Assembly: GCA_947258985.1 (NCBI GenBank)
Contig: CAMYKI010000013.1
Location: 1 to 47,585 of the forward strand
DNA length: 47,585 nucleotides
Direction of reading: 5' to 3'
Source: an uncultured Acidimicrobiaceae bacterium
Lineage (GTDB): Bacteria > Actinomycetota > Acidimicrobiia > Spongiisociales > UBA5794
The stretch's first letter is position 1. Each line of letters begins with the position of its first letter. The notes below the pieces were generated by a model. It ran no database searches, was not told the DNA's origin, and saw only the letters and a program-made list of their open reading frames with translations. This document shows positions 40,974 to 47,585 of this stretch, piece by piece. A program made the translations under genes and the position numbers.

Positions 40974-42149
40974 TCAGTCGATACGCAGGCTGACGACGTC
41001 TTCCCACTTCTCCGATTCCCAGGAACGAACCATCGCCGCCGCGACGGACGCCGCCGCCAGCGCATCACCGAAGTCGGGCTTGTTGGGGCGGCCCTCTGCG
41101 ACTGCGGTGATGAACTCGAGCGCCTCGATGGTCTTGAGCCCCTCATACCCGATGGAGTTCCCGCCACCGGGAACGAAGTTGCCGTGATGCTTGTAGGCAC
41201 CACCGGACAGCACCTCAACAAAACCATCGGTTGGCTGCTCCTCGGGCAGATATAGCGACAGTTGGTTGAGCTTCTCGTGATCCCAGTAGGCGGCACCCTT
41301 GGAGCCGTTCATCTCAAATGACATCTGGCTCTGTGGCCCAAATATGGAGCGGTCGGCTTCGAGCGTGCCCCGTACTCCGTTCTCGAATTCGACCAAGGCA
41401 CCGACGTAGTCTTCGTTGGTGACCTCACCTGTGGGGTCACCGGGGTTGCCGCGGTCGTAGTGCGTCCCGGATCCCGGAGTCGGCAGCGGCCTGTCCTTGA
41501 CGAAGATCTCCTTCACAGAAACGACCCTCTTGATAGGACCGCATAGGAACTGCGCCATATCGATGGCATGGGACATGATGTCGGCCAGAGCACCAAAGCC
41601 CGCTTCGTCCTGCTTGAACCGCCAGGAAAGCAGGCCAAGCCGGTCCCTACCGTACATGGTGAAAAAGCGGCCGCGGTAATGAGTTAGGTCGCCAAAGCGG
41701 CCATCATCGATGAGCTGCTTGGTGTATTGCACCATTGGTGCCCAGCGGTAGTTGTAGCCGCAGCCGGTGATGACCCCGGCATCGCGCGCCGCTTTCTCGA
41801 TAGCAGCAGTTGCCTGCGGACTGATTCCGACCGGCTTCTCGCAGGTGACGTGCTTGCCGGCGGCCGCAGCGGCGACTGCGATCTCTTCGTGCATCCCGGT
41901 GGGGGCGGTGCAGTCGATGACGTCGATATCGTCGCGATCCAGGAGCTCACGCCAGTCGGCGGTACCGGTCTCAAAGCCGAAGTTGTCAACGGCGAGGTCG
42001 ACACGCTCTGGGACGTTGTCGGCAATGGCGACGAGCGTGGGTTCGAGCCCTGTCTCGGCGAAGTAGACGGGAATGTTGCGGTAGGCCCGGCTGTGCGCCT
42101 GGCCCATCCAGCCGAACCCGATGACACCGACGCCGATTGTCTTTCTCAC
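40974..42149 (-). CDS. Gfo/Idh/MocA-family oxidoreductase (second)
   Basis: The product, 391 residues, has the Rossmann motif GVIGFGWMGQAHS, CEKPVGIS with the catalytic Lys, and ADIMSHAID with Asp and His four residues apart, the catalytic pattern of inositol dehydrogenases. A long C-terminal part ends with a helix GDALAAASVAAAMVRSW. It is a good candidate for the first oxidation of a cyclitol or sugar. GTG 42149 is chosen, with AGGAG five bases upstream; it follows the 2-hydroxyacid dehydrogenase stop by 8 bp. Confidence 0.9.
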   Translation of the reverse strand: MRKTIGVGVIGFGWMGQAHSRAYRNIPVYFAETGLEPTLVAIADNVPERVDLAVDNFGFETGTADWRELLDRDDIDVIDCTAPTGMHEEIAVAAAAAGKHVTCEKPVGISPQATAAIEKAARDAGVITGCGYNYRWAPMVQYTKQLIDDGRFGDLTHYRGRFFTMYGRDRLGLLSWRFKQDEAGFGALADIMSHAIDMAQFLCGPIKRVVSVKEIFVKDRPLPTPGSGTHYDRGNPGDPTGEVTNEDYVGALVEFENGVRGTLEADRSIFGPQSQMSFEMNGSKGAAYWDHEKLNQLSLYLPEEQPTDGFVEVLSGGAYKHHGNFVPGGGNSIGYEGLKTIEALEFITAVAEGRPNKPDFGDALAAASVAAAMVRSWESEKWEDVVSLRID

Positions 42150-42157
42150 TGTTGCTC

Positions 42158-43123
42158 CTATCTGATCCAGACCTTGGGGTTGACGAGGCTCTGGGGTCGG
42201 GTTCCATCGAGAACTTGTAGTACCTGGTCGAAGGCCGCTTGGAATATCCGGCGTTTGGCTCCGGCCGTCCCGGCAGCGACGTGCGGAGTGACGACGACAT
42301 CGAGCCGGTGCAGCAGCGGATGGGCCGGGGGCAGCGGCTCGGGATCGGTGACGTCGAGCCCGGCACCAAAGAGGCGTCCGGAGTCGAGCGCCGCTTCTAG
42401 CGCGATCAGGTCGACGAGGCCGCCGCGGGCGGTGTTGACGAGGATGGCGCCGGGCTTCATGGCGGCGAGGAGGGCTTCGCCGACGAGGTTGGCGTTGTCC
42501 GTGGTGAGCGGGACATGGAGCGAGAGGACATCGGAGCCGGCTGCGAGTTCCTCGAGGGAGTTGCATCGGGCAGCATCGGCGAAGTCGGCGTCATCGAGGT
42601 GAGGGTCGTAGGCAGCGATGCTCATGCCAAGACCGCGGGCGATGGTAGCGACCCGTCGGGCGATCCGCCCGAAGCCGACGAGGCCGAGAGTGAGTCCCTC
42701 GAGCTCGATACCGGTATGCCTGGCGTAGAAGTCGGAACCGCCACCCTGGAGCTCGGACTCCGAGCGCTTGACGTTCTTCGCAACCATCAGCATCAGGGCA
42801 ATGGTGTGCTCGGCGGTAGATATGGTCGGGGCGTCGGGCGTGTTACAGACGGCGATGCCCCGGGTGGTGGCCGCAACGATGTCGACCTTGTCGTATCCAA
42901 TCCCGGTGCGAGCAATGACCTTCAGTCCCGGCGCTAGATCCATCAGTTCGCCGGTATAGATGTGCTGCGAGGCGACAATCCCGGCGGCGTTGGGAAGGTC
43001 GTGATAGGGATCGCCGGGGGTCGCGCTTGCCGGACCGAGAATCAGCGCCCGCGCGGCCACGCCGGGACGCAGATCCGACAAGATCTCACGCTCAAACCAG
43101 ACCGATGGCTTTGCAGCAACCAG
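42158..43123 (-). CDS. D-2-hydroxyacid dehydrogenase (phosphoglycerate dehydrogenase-like), CTG start likely
   Basis: The product, 321 residues, is an NAD-dependent D-2-hydroxyacid dehydrogenase. It has TGIGYDKVDI, the Rossmann motif LVGFGRIARRVA, the catalytic Arg in NTARGGLVD, the Glu in DVTDPEPLP and the His in TPHVAAGTA. A TTG at 43081 is the first common start, but homologous-looking codons (VAAKPSVWFERE) continue upstream of it. CTG 43123 lies five bases after GGAGG and fits as the true start. It leads the five-gene operon controlled by operator site 4. It probably reduces or oxidises a 2-keto/2-hydroxy acid of the pathway. Confidence 0.88.
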   Translation of the reverse strand: MVAAKPSVWFEREILSDLRPGVAARALILGPASATPGDPYHDLPNAAGIVASQHIYTGELMDLAPGLKVIARTGIGYDKVDIVAATTRGIAVCNTPDAPTISTAEHTIALMLMVAKNVKRSESELQGGGSDFYARHTGIELEGLTLGLVGFGRIARRVATIARGLGMSIAAYDPHLDDADFADAARCNSLEELAAGSDVLSLHVPLTTDNANLVGEALLAAMKPGAILVNTARGGLVDLIALEAALDSGRLFGAGLDVTDPEPLPPAHPLLHRLDVVVTPHVAAGTAGAKRRIFQAAFDQVLQVLDGTRPQSLVNPKVWIR

Positions 43124-43166
43124 GGGACCCTCCAGCAGTATTCATGCCGATATTACCGCCGCCGGT

Positions 43167-43178
43167 TGGAACGTTCCA
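43167..43178. promoter_or_regulatory. LacI-type operator, site 4
   Basis: TGGAACGTTCCA, a 12-bp perfect palindrome, lies 43 bp upstream of the proposed CTG start. On the minus strand TAATAT (43150-43155) just downstream could be a -10 box. The site would control the 2-hydroxyacid dehydrogenase-to-SDR operon. Confidence 0.85.
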
Positions 43179-43224
43179 TTTACTTCTGGCTCGACAGACT
43201 TGCAACACCTATTCCCCTCCCCGG

Positions 43225-43270
43225 TTCTTGCGTAGATCAGGTCGCATATGCGACCTGATCTACGCAAGAA
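43225..43270. terminator. 46-bp perfect palindrome
   Basis: Two exact 23-bp arms (43225-43247 and 43248-43270) meet without a spacer at GCATATGC. The ends read TTCTTGCGTA and TACGCAAGAA. It begins 15 bp past the zinc dehydrogenase stop on the minus strand, so it probably terminates that transcript and insulates the operator-4 promoter from read-through. Confidence 0.8.
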
Positions 43271-43285
43271 AGGATGGAGACGGCG

Positions 43286-44293
43286 TCAGGCGGAGGGCTT
43301 GATCACGATCTTCAGTCCCGATCGGCTCACCAGCTCGATAAATGCCTCGGTGCCCCGGTCAATTGGATAGCGCGATGTGATGAGTCCGGAGAGATCGACC
43401 GCACCGCGGTCGACGAGGTCGATGGCCTGATGCATGTGATGCTGCTTCATCCGTCTCGAGAGAAAGACAGTGATGCCCTTCTCACGGCCGAGACTCGCCG
43501 GGAATGAAGTGCGATCGGTGGGGGGAATACCCACGACGACGACACGGCCACCGGTGCGCACCGTGTGCAGCGCAGTCTCGACAGCGGCGTTCTCGCCGGC
43601 CGCCTCAAATGCGACATCGACCGGTCCCCAGTTCTTCACGCCCTCAGGCTGACCATCGACCGGGGTGAGCCGGACATCGTCGGCTCCTGAAGCAAGTGCC
43701 GCTTCCAGGCGATGGGGAAGGGGGTCGGATGCCTGAATCGTGGCGGCACCGGCAGCGCGCAACGCCCGGATGAGAAACAAGCCAATCGGCCCGCACCCAT
43801 AGACACCGGCGCTCATGCCCTTCTGGAACTGGCCAAGGTCAATGGCGTGGAGCGCTATTCCTAGCGGCTCCAGCAACGCCACACGATCACCTTCGATGGT
43901 GTCGGGGATCGGTATCAGTAGAGGGCTCGGCCACGCCAGGAACGTCGACAAGCCACCGGGCGTCGGGTAGTGGCCACAGAACTGCACTTGCTGGCAGAGG
44001 TTCCCGTGTCCGGCCCGACAGGTATCGCACTCCCCGCAGAGATTGGCCGGCTCGATGACAACCCGTTCTCCCTCTCTCGCCCCGGTGGCAATGACGCCAC
44101 CCATCTCATGACCAAGAACGAAGGGATCCACTATGCGGTCCTCGCCGATGCCACCGTCCTCGAACCAGTGCAAGTCGGAACCACAAAGGCCAACGGCCGT
44201 TACCCGAACGAGTTCTTCCCCGGAGCTCGGCGCAGGTTCCAGTTCCGAGTGCAGTCTGAGATCACCGGCACCATGAAGTCGCAATACGTCCAT
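43286..44293 (-). CDS. Zinc-dependent sorbitol/threonine-type dehydrogenase
   Basis: The product, 335 residues, is a zinc-containing medium-chain dehydrogenase of the polyol/threonine dehydrogenase group. Catalytic zinc ligands are seen in VGLCGSDLHWFE and VLGHEMGG, and structural-zinc cysteines in CGECDTCRAGHGNLC. The cofactor motif is VYGCGPIGLFLIRA. It probably oxidises a secondary alcohol of a polyol or sugar acid with NAD+. No copy of the regulon operator is upstream. The SMP-30 gene lies upstream on the same strand with a 124-bp gap, so the two may share a transcript. Confidence 0.9.
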   Translation of the reverse strand: MDVLRLHGAGDLRLHSELEPAPSSGEELVRVTAVGLCGSDLHWFEDGGIGEDRIVDPFVLGHEMGGVIATGAREGERVVIEPANLCGECDTCRAGHGNLCQQVQFCGHYPTPGGLSTFLAWPSPLLIPIPDTIEGDRVALLEPLGIALHAIDLGQFQKGMSAGVYGCGPIGLFLIRALRAAGAATIQASDPLPHRLEAALASGADDVRLTPVDGQPEGVKNWGPVDVAFEAAGENAAVETALHTVRTGGRVVVVGIPPTDRTSFPASLGREKGITVFLSRRMKQHHMHQAIDLVDRGAVDLSGLITSRYPIDRGTEAFIELVSRSGLKIVIKPSA

Positions 44294-44417
44294 GCCGTGA
44301 CGTTAGCGACCTGGTCCGCCACGGCCGTTTGCCCCGCCTCCGGATGTCCGGCCTCGTTTCCAGGACCTGCCGAGGCGTTACCTCAATCCGCAACGATATG
44401 TCCGACGAACCGAGTCG

Positions 44418-45293
44418 CTAGCCGAAGATCGGCTCGGGTATCCCCCGCACACCAGGGTCGAAGGCAAGAATGGCGCCGTGGGGGCCGGGGCCGTCCGTCT
44501 CCGGATCGCGAGGGCCGATGGAAGTGATGAAGATCGTGTCGAGATCGGGACCGCCAAAGGCCGGCATGGTCGGGCGCTTCACCGGCACATTGACCATTCG
44601 ATCGACCTCGCCATGCGGAGTCACCCGCAGCAGCGCCGAGCCGCCGACGCAGGCGATCCAGTAGCAGCCCGTCTCATCGACGCAGGCTCCATCCGGTCTT
44701 CCCGGCAACGGTTCGAAGTCGAGGAACATTCGCTCGTTGTGTCTCTCCCCGGTATCCGGGTCGTAGTCGTAGGCCCACACTGTCTCGTGCAGTGTGTCCG
44801 CCCAATACATCACCTTCCCGTCGGGCGAGAATGCCAGGCCGTTGGCGCAGCCCACTTCGGATCGCACGGTCACGAAGCTGCCATCCGGTTCGACGCGGTG
44901 CAAGAACGCCTCGAACCGCATCGCCGAAGTTGGCACGTACATCCCGCCCACCCAGAACCGGCCCGCCGGGTCGCACCGCCCATCGTTGAGCCGTACCCCG
45001 GGTTGCGGCTCCTCCAGGGTGAGCCACGCTGTCGTCTCCCCGGTGCTGAGATCCAGCCACCGCAACTCGTTCTCCACCGCAAGCAACAACCGATCCGGGC
45101 CATCGGTGCGGGCGATTGCCGTGGGGCGTCCGTCAACGGGCCACGCTCGATCTGTCCCCGCACCGGGATCGAACCCGTGAACCGCGCAACCGTCGATGTC
45201 AACCCAATAGAGGAGGCCGTCCTCGGGACTCCACACCGGGCTCTCCCCCAGCAGAGCCCCGACCGACAGCACGGATTCGGGCAGCGCCGCCAT
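44418..45293 (-). CDS. SMP-30/gluconolactonase-family lactonase
   Basis: The product, 291 residues, is a six-bladed propeller of the SMP-30/regucalcin type, which opens sugar lactones. Metal-site residues appear in LLGESPVWS (Glu), GVRLNDGRCD (Asn), GCANGLAFSPDGKVMYWADT (Asn, Asp) and RPDGACVDETG (Asp). It would hydrolyse the lactone made by a sugar dehydrogenase such as the neighbouring zinc enzyme or a Gfo/Idh protein. Its start overlaps by one base the end of the ACT-like gene (TGATG). Confidence 0.92.
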   Translation of the reverse strand: MAALPESVLSVGALLGESPVWSPEDGLLYWVDIDGCAVHGFDPGAGTDRAWPVDGRPTAIARTDGPDRLLLAVENELRWLDLSTGETTAWLTLEEPQPGVRLNDGRCDPAGRFWVGGMYVPTSAMRFEAFLHRVEPDGSFVTVRSEVGCANGLAFSPDGKVMYWADTLHETVWAYDYDPDTGERHNERMFLDFEPLPGRPDGACVDETGCYWIACVGGSALLRVTPHGEVDRMVNVPVKRPTMPAFGGPDLDTIFITSIGPRDPETDGPGPHGAILAFDPGVRGIPEPIFG

Positions 45294-45676
45294 CAGGAGT
45301 CCGAGATTCCGAATGCTTCCCGGGCAGCATCGAGGTTCGCCACACCCAGCATCACCCGGTTACCGGTGGCCATCGACAACAGATAGACCCCGGCGCCTGA
45401 GTCATAGGCAGCGCGGGTAATCCGCGCCAACCCACCTGCTTCAGCTAGATCGAGGACGAGCACTTCCCTCTGATCGACGACCATGAACCCTGCCCCGCCC
45501 AGCACCTCGGCTGCGCGATCCGACACGTCGTCCGCCACCACCACGTGAACGACACGATGATGCTCCCGAGAGAACGACGTTGCCGCTTCGACCGCAACTG
45601 CCGATTTGTCGAGCGCTTCCCAGAGTTCAGGAACAGCTCCGCCTCGCTCGGGAATGATGATCGTTATGTCCTTCAT
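45293..45676 (-). CDS. Small ACT-like double-domain protein
   Basis: The product, 127 residues, looks like two beta-alpha-beta ACT-type halves: KDITIIIPERGGAVPELWEA and VVDQREVLVLDLAEAGGLA followed by GVYLLSMATGNRVMLGVANL. ACT domains bind small ligands, mostly amino acids, and regulate partner enzymes. It is translationally linked to the SMP-30 gene. GAGGAG six bases before ATG 45676 supports the start. The ligand and partner are unknown. Confidence 0.6.
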   Translation of the reverse strand: MKDITIIIPERGGAVPELWEALDKSAVAVEAATSFSREHHRVVHVVVADDVSDRAAEVLGGAGFMVVDQREVLVLDLAEAGGLARITRAAYDSGAGVYLLSMATGNRVMLGVANLDAAREAFGISDS

Positions 45677-45753
45677 TGGTTACTCCTCTGAATTGATGTG
45701 GCGGGATGGTCGACCCGATACTTCAGGCGCCACCGCCACGGTATTCTCGCAAC

Positions 45754-46293
45754 GTGCGTCTCAACATTGCCCTATCCGCAGTACTTGCCGCCATCTCCAT
45801 CGGGTGTGCCGACGCCGGCCCGCCGCTGAACTTCGCCGAGGACATGCCGGACGACCTCCGCCAACTCGCCGATGAGACATGGGTTGACTTCCTCGAAGCG
45901 AATCCAGCCCGCCTCGATTGCATCGAACCCGTGACCCTCGAGGCCGCCTGGGAACTGGACAATCGCGCCGAGTATCGGCCCACCTCCAGGACCCTTGCCG
46001 TCAGAGTTCCGGGCACTCCGGCGACGCTACGCAGCGAACTCATCCATGAGTTCGCCCACCACCTCGAATTCACCTGCTCCGACCAGACCGAGTTGCGGGC
46101 AGCCTTCCTCCACGCCCAGGGCTTTCCACCCGAGACCGAATGGTTCGGGGGAGCAACCTGGGAGACGACGCCGTCCGAGCAGTACGCCGAAGCAACAGTG
46201 GAGGTCGTCACGGGACGAAGAGCACACACAGGAGGAATTCTTCTGACGCCGGAGGCGGTAGAAGTAGTGAGGCAATGGGGAGAGGGGTCGTGA
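45754..46293 (+). CDS. Lipoprotein with HExxH metallopeptidase-like motif
   Basis: The product, 179 residues, starts with a lipoprotein signal (RLNIALSAVLAAISIGC; the lipobox Cys is about residue 18). The body has SELIHEFAHHLEFTC, a zinc-peptidase HExxH motif, and a later EQYAEATVEVV that may give the third ligand. It is a likely membrane-anchored zinc protein of unknown substrate. GTG 45754 is chosen so that the signal peptide is N-terminal; a frame from 45706 would bury it. No ribosome site is seen. TTGATG (45693) and GATACT (45717), 18 bp apart, may be the promoter. Confidence 0.65.
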   Translation: MRLNIALSAVLAAISIGCADAGPPLNFAEDMPDDLRQLADETWVDFLEANPARLDCIEPVTLEAAWELDNRAEYRPTSRTLAVRVPGTPATLRSELIHEFAHHLEFTCSDQTELRAAFLHAQGFPPETEWFGGATWETTPSEQYAEATVEVVTGRRAHTGGILLTPEAVEVVRQWGEGS

Positions 46294-46316
46294 CCCGGTC
46301 TCAGATCACGACCCCT
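46283..46316. terminator. 11-bp hairpin between convergent genes
   Basis: AGGGGTCGTGA (46283-46293) pairs perfectly with TCACGACCCCT (46306-46316) around a 12-nt loop. It includes the stop codon of the lipoprotein gene and ends 6 bp before the sugar-ABC ATPase stop, so it can serve both strands. Confidence 0.75.
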
Positions 46317-46322
46317 ATGCCC

Positions 46323-47195
46323 CTAGGAGTCTTCTCCCAACTCCTCCAACTCTGAGCTGATTGCCTGGGCGGTCTCGGCCATTGCCTCGGCGCCCTCCTC
46401 GCCTTCGCGAGATGCCGCTTCCAGCTCGTGCTGGAGCACCTCGAGATCGGCGCCGCCGGCCATCATTTGGACCAGCTGTTCGAGGGGTAGCTCTTCCTTG
46501 GTGTAGTCGCCGTACACCGTTCCCCGCCGCAGAATCACGAAGTGATCCGCAACCGGGTAGGCGTGGTGCGGGTTGTGGGTGATGAAGATCACACCAATGC
46601 CGCGGTTCCTTGCCTGCAGGATGTACTTGAGCACTACACCGGCCTGCTTGACGCCCAGAGCCGCGGTCGGCTCATCGAGAATCAGCACCTTGGCACCGAA
46701 GTAGACGGCTCGAGCGATCGCCACAGACTGGCGCTCACCGCCGGAGAGAGTCCCGACAGTCTGATCGGGATCGCGGATGTCGATCCCCATCTTGCCCAGC
46801 TCACCGACCGATATCTCCTTGGCTTTGTCCACATCGAAGCGCTGGAAGGGTCCCCATCCCTTTGTTGGCTCCGCACCAAGGAAGAAGTTCCGCCACACTG
46901 CCATCAGCGGGATCATGGCGAGGTCCTGATACACGGTTGCGATTCCGTGGTCCAGGGCTTCGCGCGGCGAACTGAACTCCATCTGCTGACCGTCGAAGAA
47001 ATACTCGCCTTCGGTCGGCTTGTGGACACCGGCCAGCACCTTGATCAACGTCGACTTCCCGGCGCCGTTGTCGCCGAGCAGGCAAGTCACCTCGCCGGCA
47101 CGAACAAATGCCGAAACGTCTTGGATAGCGATGACGCTGCCGAAGTACTTGGAAACGTTCTTGATTTCCAGTAGGGGGGTACCGTTGCCACTCAT
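46323..47195 (-). CDS. Ribose-type sugar ABC transporter ATP-binding protein (single domain)
   Basis: The product, 290 residues, is a single-domain ATPase of the ribose/xylose/fructose (CUT2) importer class, like FrcA. Walker A is GDNGAGKST (about 42-50), the Q-loop is [11 protein letters not shown], the signature is [14 protein letters not shown] and Walker B is [12 protein letters not shown] Glu-rich tail of about 40 residues ([20 protein letters not shown]) follows the ATPase core and is unusual. Its start overlaps the permease stop (ATGA). CUT2 importers carry pentoses, inositol and related sugars, so it could supply the adjacent pathway; that link is an inference. Confidence 0.93.
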   Translation of the reverse strand: MSGNGTPLLEIKNVSKYFGSVIAIQDVSAFVRAGEVTCLLGDNGAGKSTLIKVLAGVHKPTEGEYFFDGQQMEFSSPREALDHGIATVYQDLAMIPLMAVWRNFFLGAEPTKGWGPFQRFDVDKAKEISVGELGKMGIDIRDPDQTVGTLSGGERQSVAIARAVYFGAKVLILDEPTAALGVKQAGVVLKYILQARNRGIGVIFITHNPHHAYPVADHFVILRRGTVYGDYTKEELPLEQLVQMMAGGADLEVLQHELEAASREGEEGAEAMAETAQAISSELEELGEDS

Positions 47196-47585
47196 CGTTG
47201 TGCCGCCTTCTGCCGAACGAAGTTGTTGAAGATCACGGCGATGATGAGAATTCCGCCGACAAATACCTGGAACCAGTCGCCATCAACACCCGTGATGATG
47301 ATGCCTTGCTGCACCATCGCGAAGATCAGCGCCCCGAAGAATGCTCCGATCGCCGATCCATAACCGCCGGTCAGCAGGGTGCCTCCGATGACCACCGCAA
47401 TGATCGCAAAGAACTCTTGCTGCCTTCCCCGCAAGGTGTCGGCGCCGGTGAACTGCACTACTTGGATCAAGGCGACCAGGAAGCCGGCAAATGCGGTCGT
47501 CATGAAGAGCGCGATCTTGGTTCGGTCCACCGGTACGCCCTGGTTGCGAGCGGAATTGGCATCGCCGCCGGATCCAAAGATCCAG
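47192..47585 (-). CDS. Ribose-type sugar ABC transporter permease (5' end outside window)
   Basis: The frame is open to the right edge, giving about 131 C-terminal residues. It has [18 protein letters not shown], the conserved loop of RbsC/XylH-type permeases, then helices around [38 protein letters not shown], a [15 protein letters not shown] helix and a final [16 protein letters not shown]. It forms the membrane channel for the ATPase encoded downstream. A periplasmic-type binding protein gene is expected further upstream, outside the window. Confidence 0.92.
   Translation of the reverse strand, partial: WIFGSGGDANSARNQGVPVDRTKIALFMTTAFAGFLVALIQVVQFTGADTLRGRQQEFFAIIAVVIGGTLLTGGYGSAIGAFFGALIFAMVQQGIIITGVDGDWFQVFVGGILIIAVIFNNFVRQKAAQR

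Noticed and set aside
43225-43270. Regulatory operator
   Set aside because: Length, lack of TGGAACGTTCCA and position after a stop codon fit a terminator or intergenic element better.
1-47585. tRNA or rRNA genes, insertion sequences, prophage
   Set aside because: I found no tRNA-like cloverleaf, rRNA segment, transposase, integrase or phage gene by reading; a dedicated tRNA search was not possible.

Overview
The window is high-GC bacterial DNA, with frequent GTG/TTG starts, strong GGAGG ribosome sites and many 4-bp stop/start overlaps. It carries a conserved rpsF-ssb-rpsR-rplI-dnaB block, a MsiK-like sugar ABC ATPase, several LacI/ROK regulators, and lipoproteins with Thr/Ala-rich linkers. 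This suggests an actinobacterium, perhaps of the Acidimicrobiia type. The phylum is an inference from gene style, not from a marker search.

Layout. 1-5.1 kb: FtsX-like permease (cut by the left edge), OppD-like ATPase, EamA exporter, ROK repressor. 5.2-11.9 kb: orphan sugar ABC ATPase, amidohydrolase, a LacI-MOSC pair, two SRPBCC proteins around a PfkB kinase remnant, a small membrane protein, a nitrilase-family amidase and a lipoprotein. 11.9-15.2 kb: a tandem hairpin repeat, then dnaB-rplI-rpsR-ssb-rpsF (all minus). 15.2-17.1 kb: S51 peptidase, metallo-beta-lactamase-fold hydrolase, DUF192 lipoprotein. 17.3-21.4 kb: a LacI repressor divergent from a Gfo/Idh dehydrogenase, then an SDR-iolB operon. 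21.4-28.8 kb: tandem universal stress protein, a complete Mrp-type cation/proton antiporter operon with a fused MrpG-MrpE subunit, and a divergent winged-helix regulator. 29.0-34.8 kb: acylating aldehyde dehydrogenase, CoA-transferase, HMG-CoA-lyase-like enzyme and split transketolase. 35-37.2 kb: MerR regulator with a 19-bp-spacer promoter and a medium-chain oxidoreductase. 37.5-43.1 kb: 2-hydroxyacid dehydrogenase, Gfo/Idh dehydrogenase, HpcH/HpaI aldolase, iolD, SDR. 43.3-47.6 kb: sorbitol-type zinc dehydrogenase, SMP-30 lactonase, ACT-like protein, metallopeptidase-like lipoprotein, and a ribose-type sugar ABC transporter cut by the right edge.

The main result is a regulon. The palindrome TGGAACGTTCCA occurs four times that I could find, always in a promoter region: 18394, 21372, 34928 and 43167. 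These sites precede the LacI/Gfo-Idh pair, the SDR-iolB operon, the aldehyde dehydrogenase/CoA-transferase/HMG-lyase/transketolase operon, and the dehydrogenase/aldolase/iolD/SDR operon. One LacI protein (17344-18354) therefore probably controls about 13 genes over 25 kb. The set contains the ring-opening pair IolD and IolB but no IolC, IolE, IolJ or IolA. In their place are a split transketolase and a CoA-thioester module, which suggests a non-canonical route for inositol or a related cyclitol.

The same cluster is littered with gene fragments (SDR N- and C-termini, an M28 peptidase N-terminus, a possible isomerase N-terminus) and with long near-perfect palindromes at gene ends. Two of the four operators sit in promoters that are clearly copies of each other, and the second copy still carries the decayed start of an SDR gene. 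The transketolase operon thus seems to have joined the regulon by capturing a duplicated promoter.
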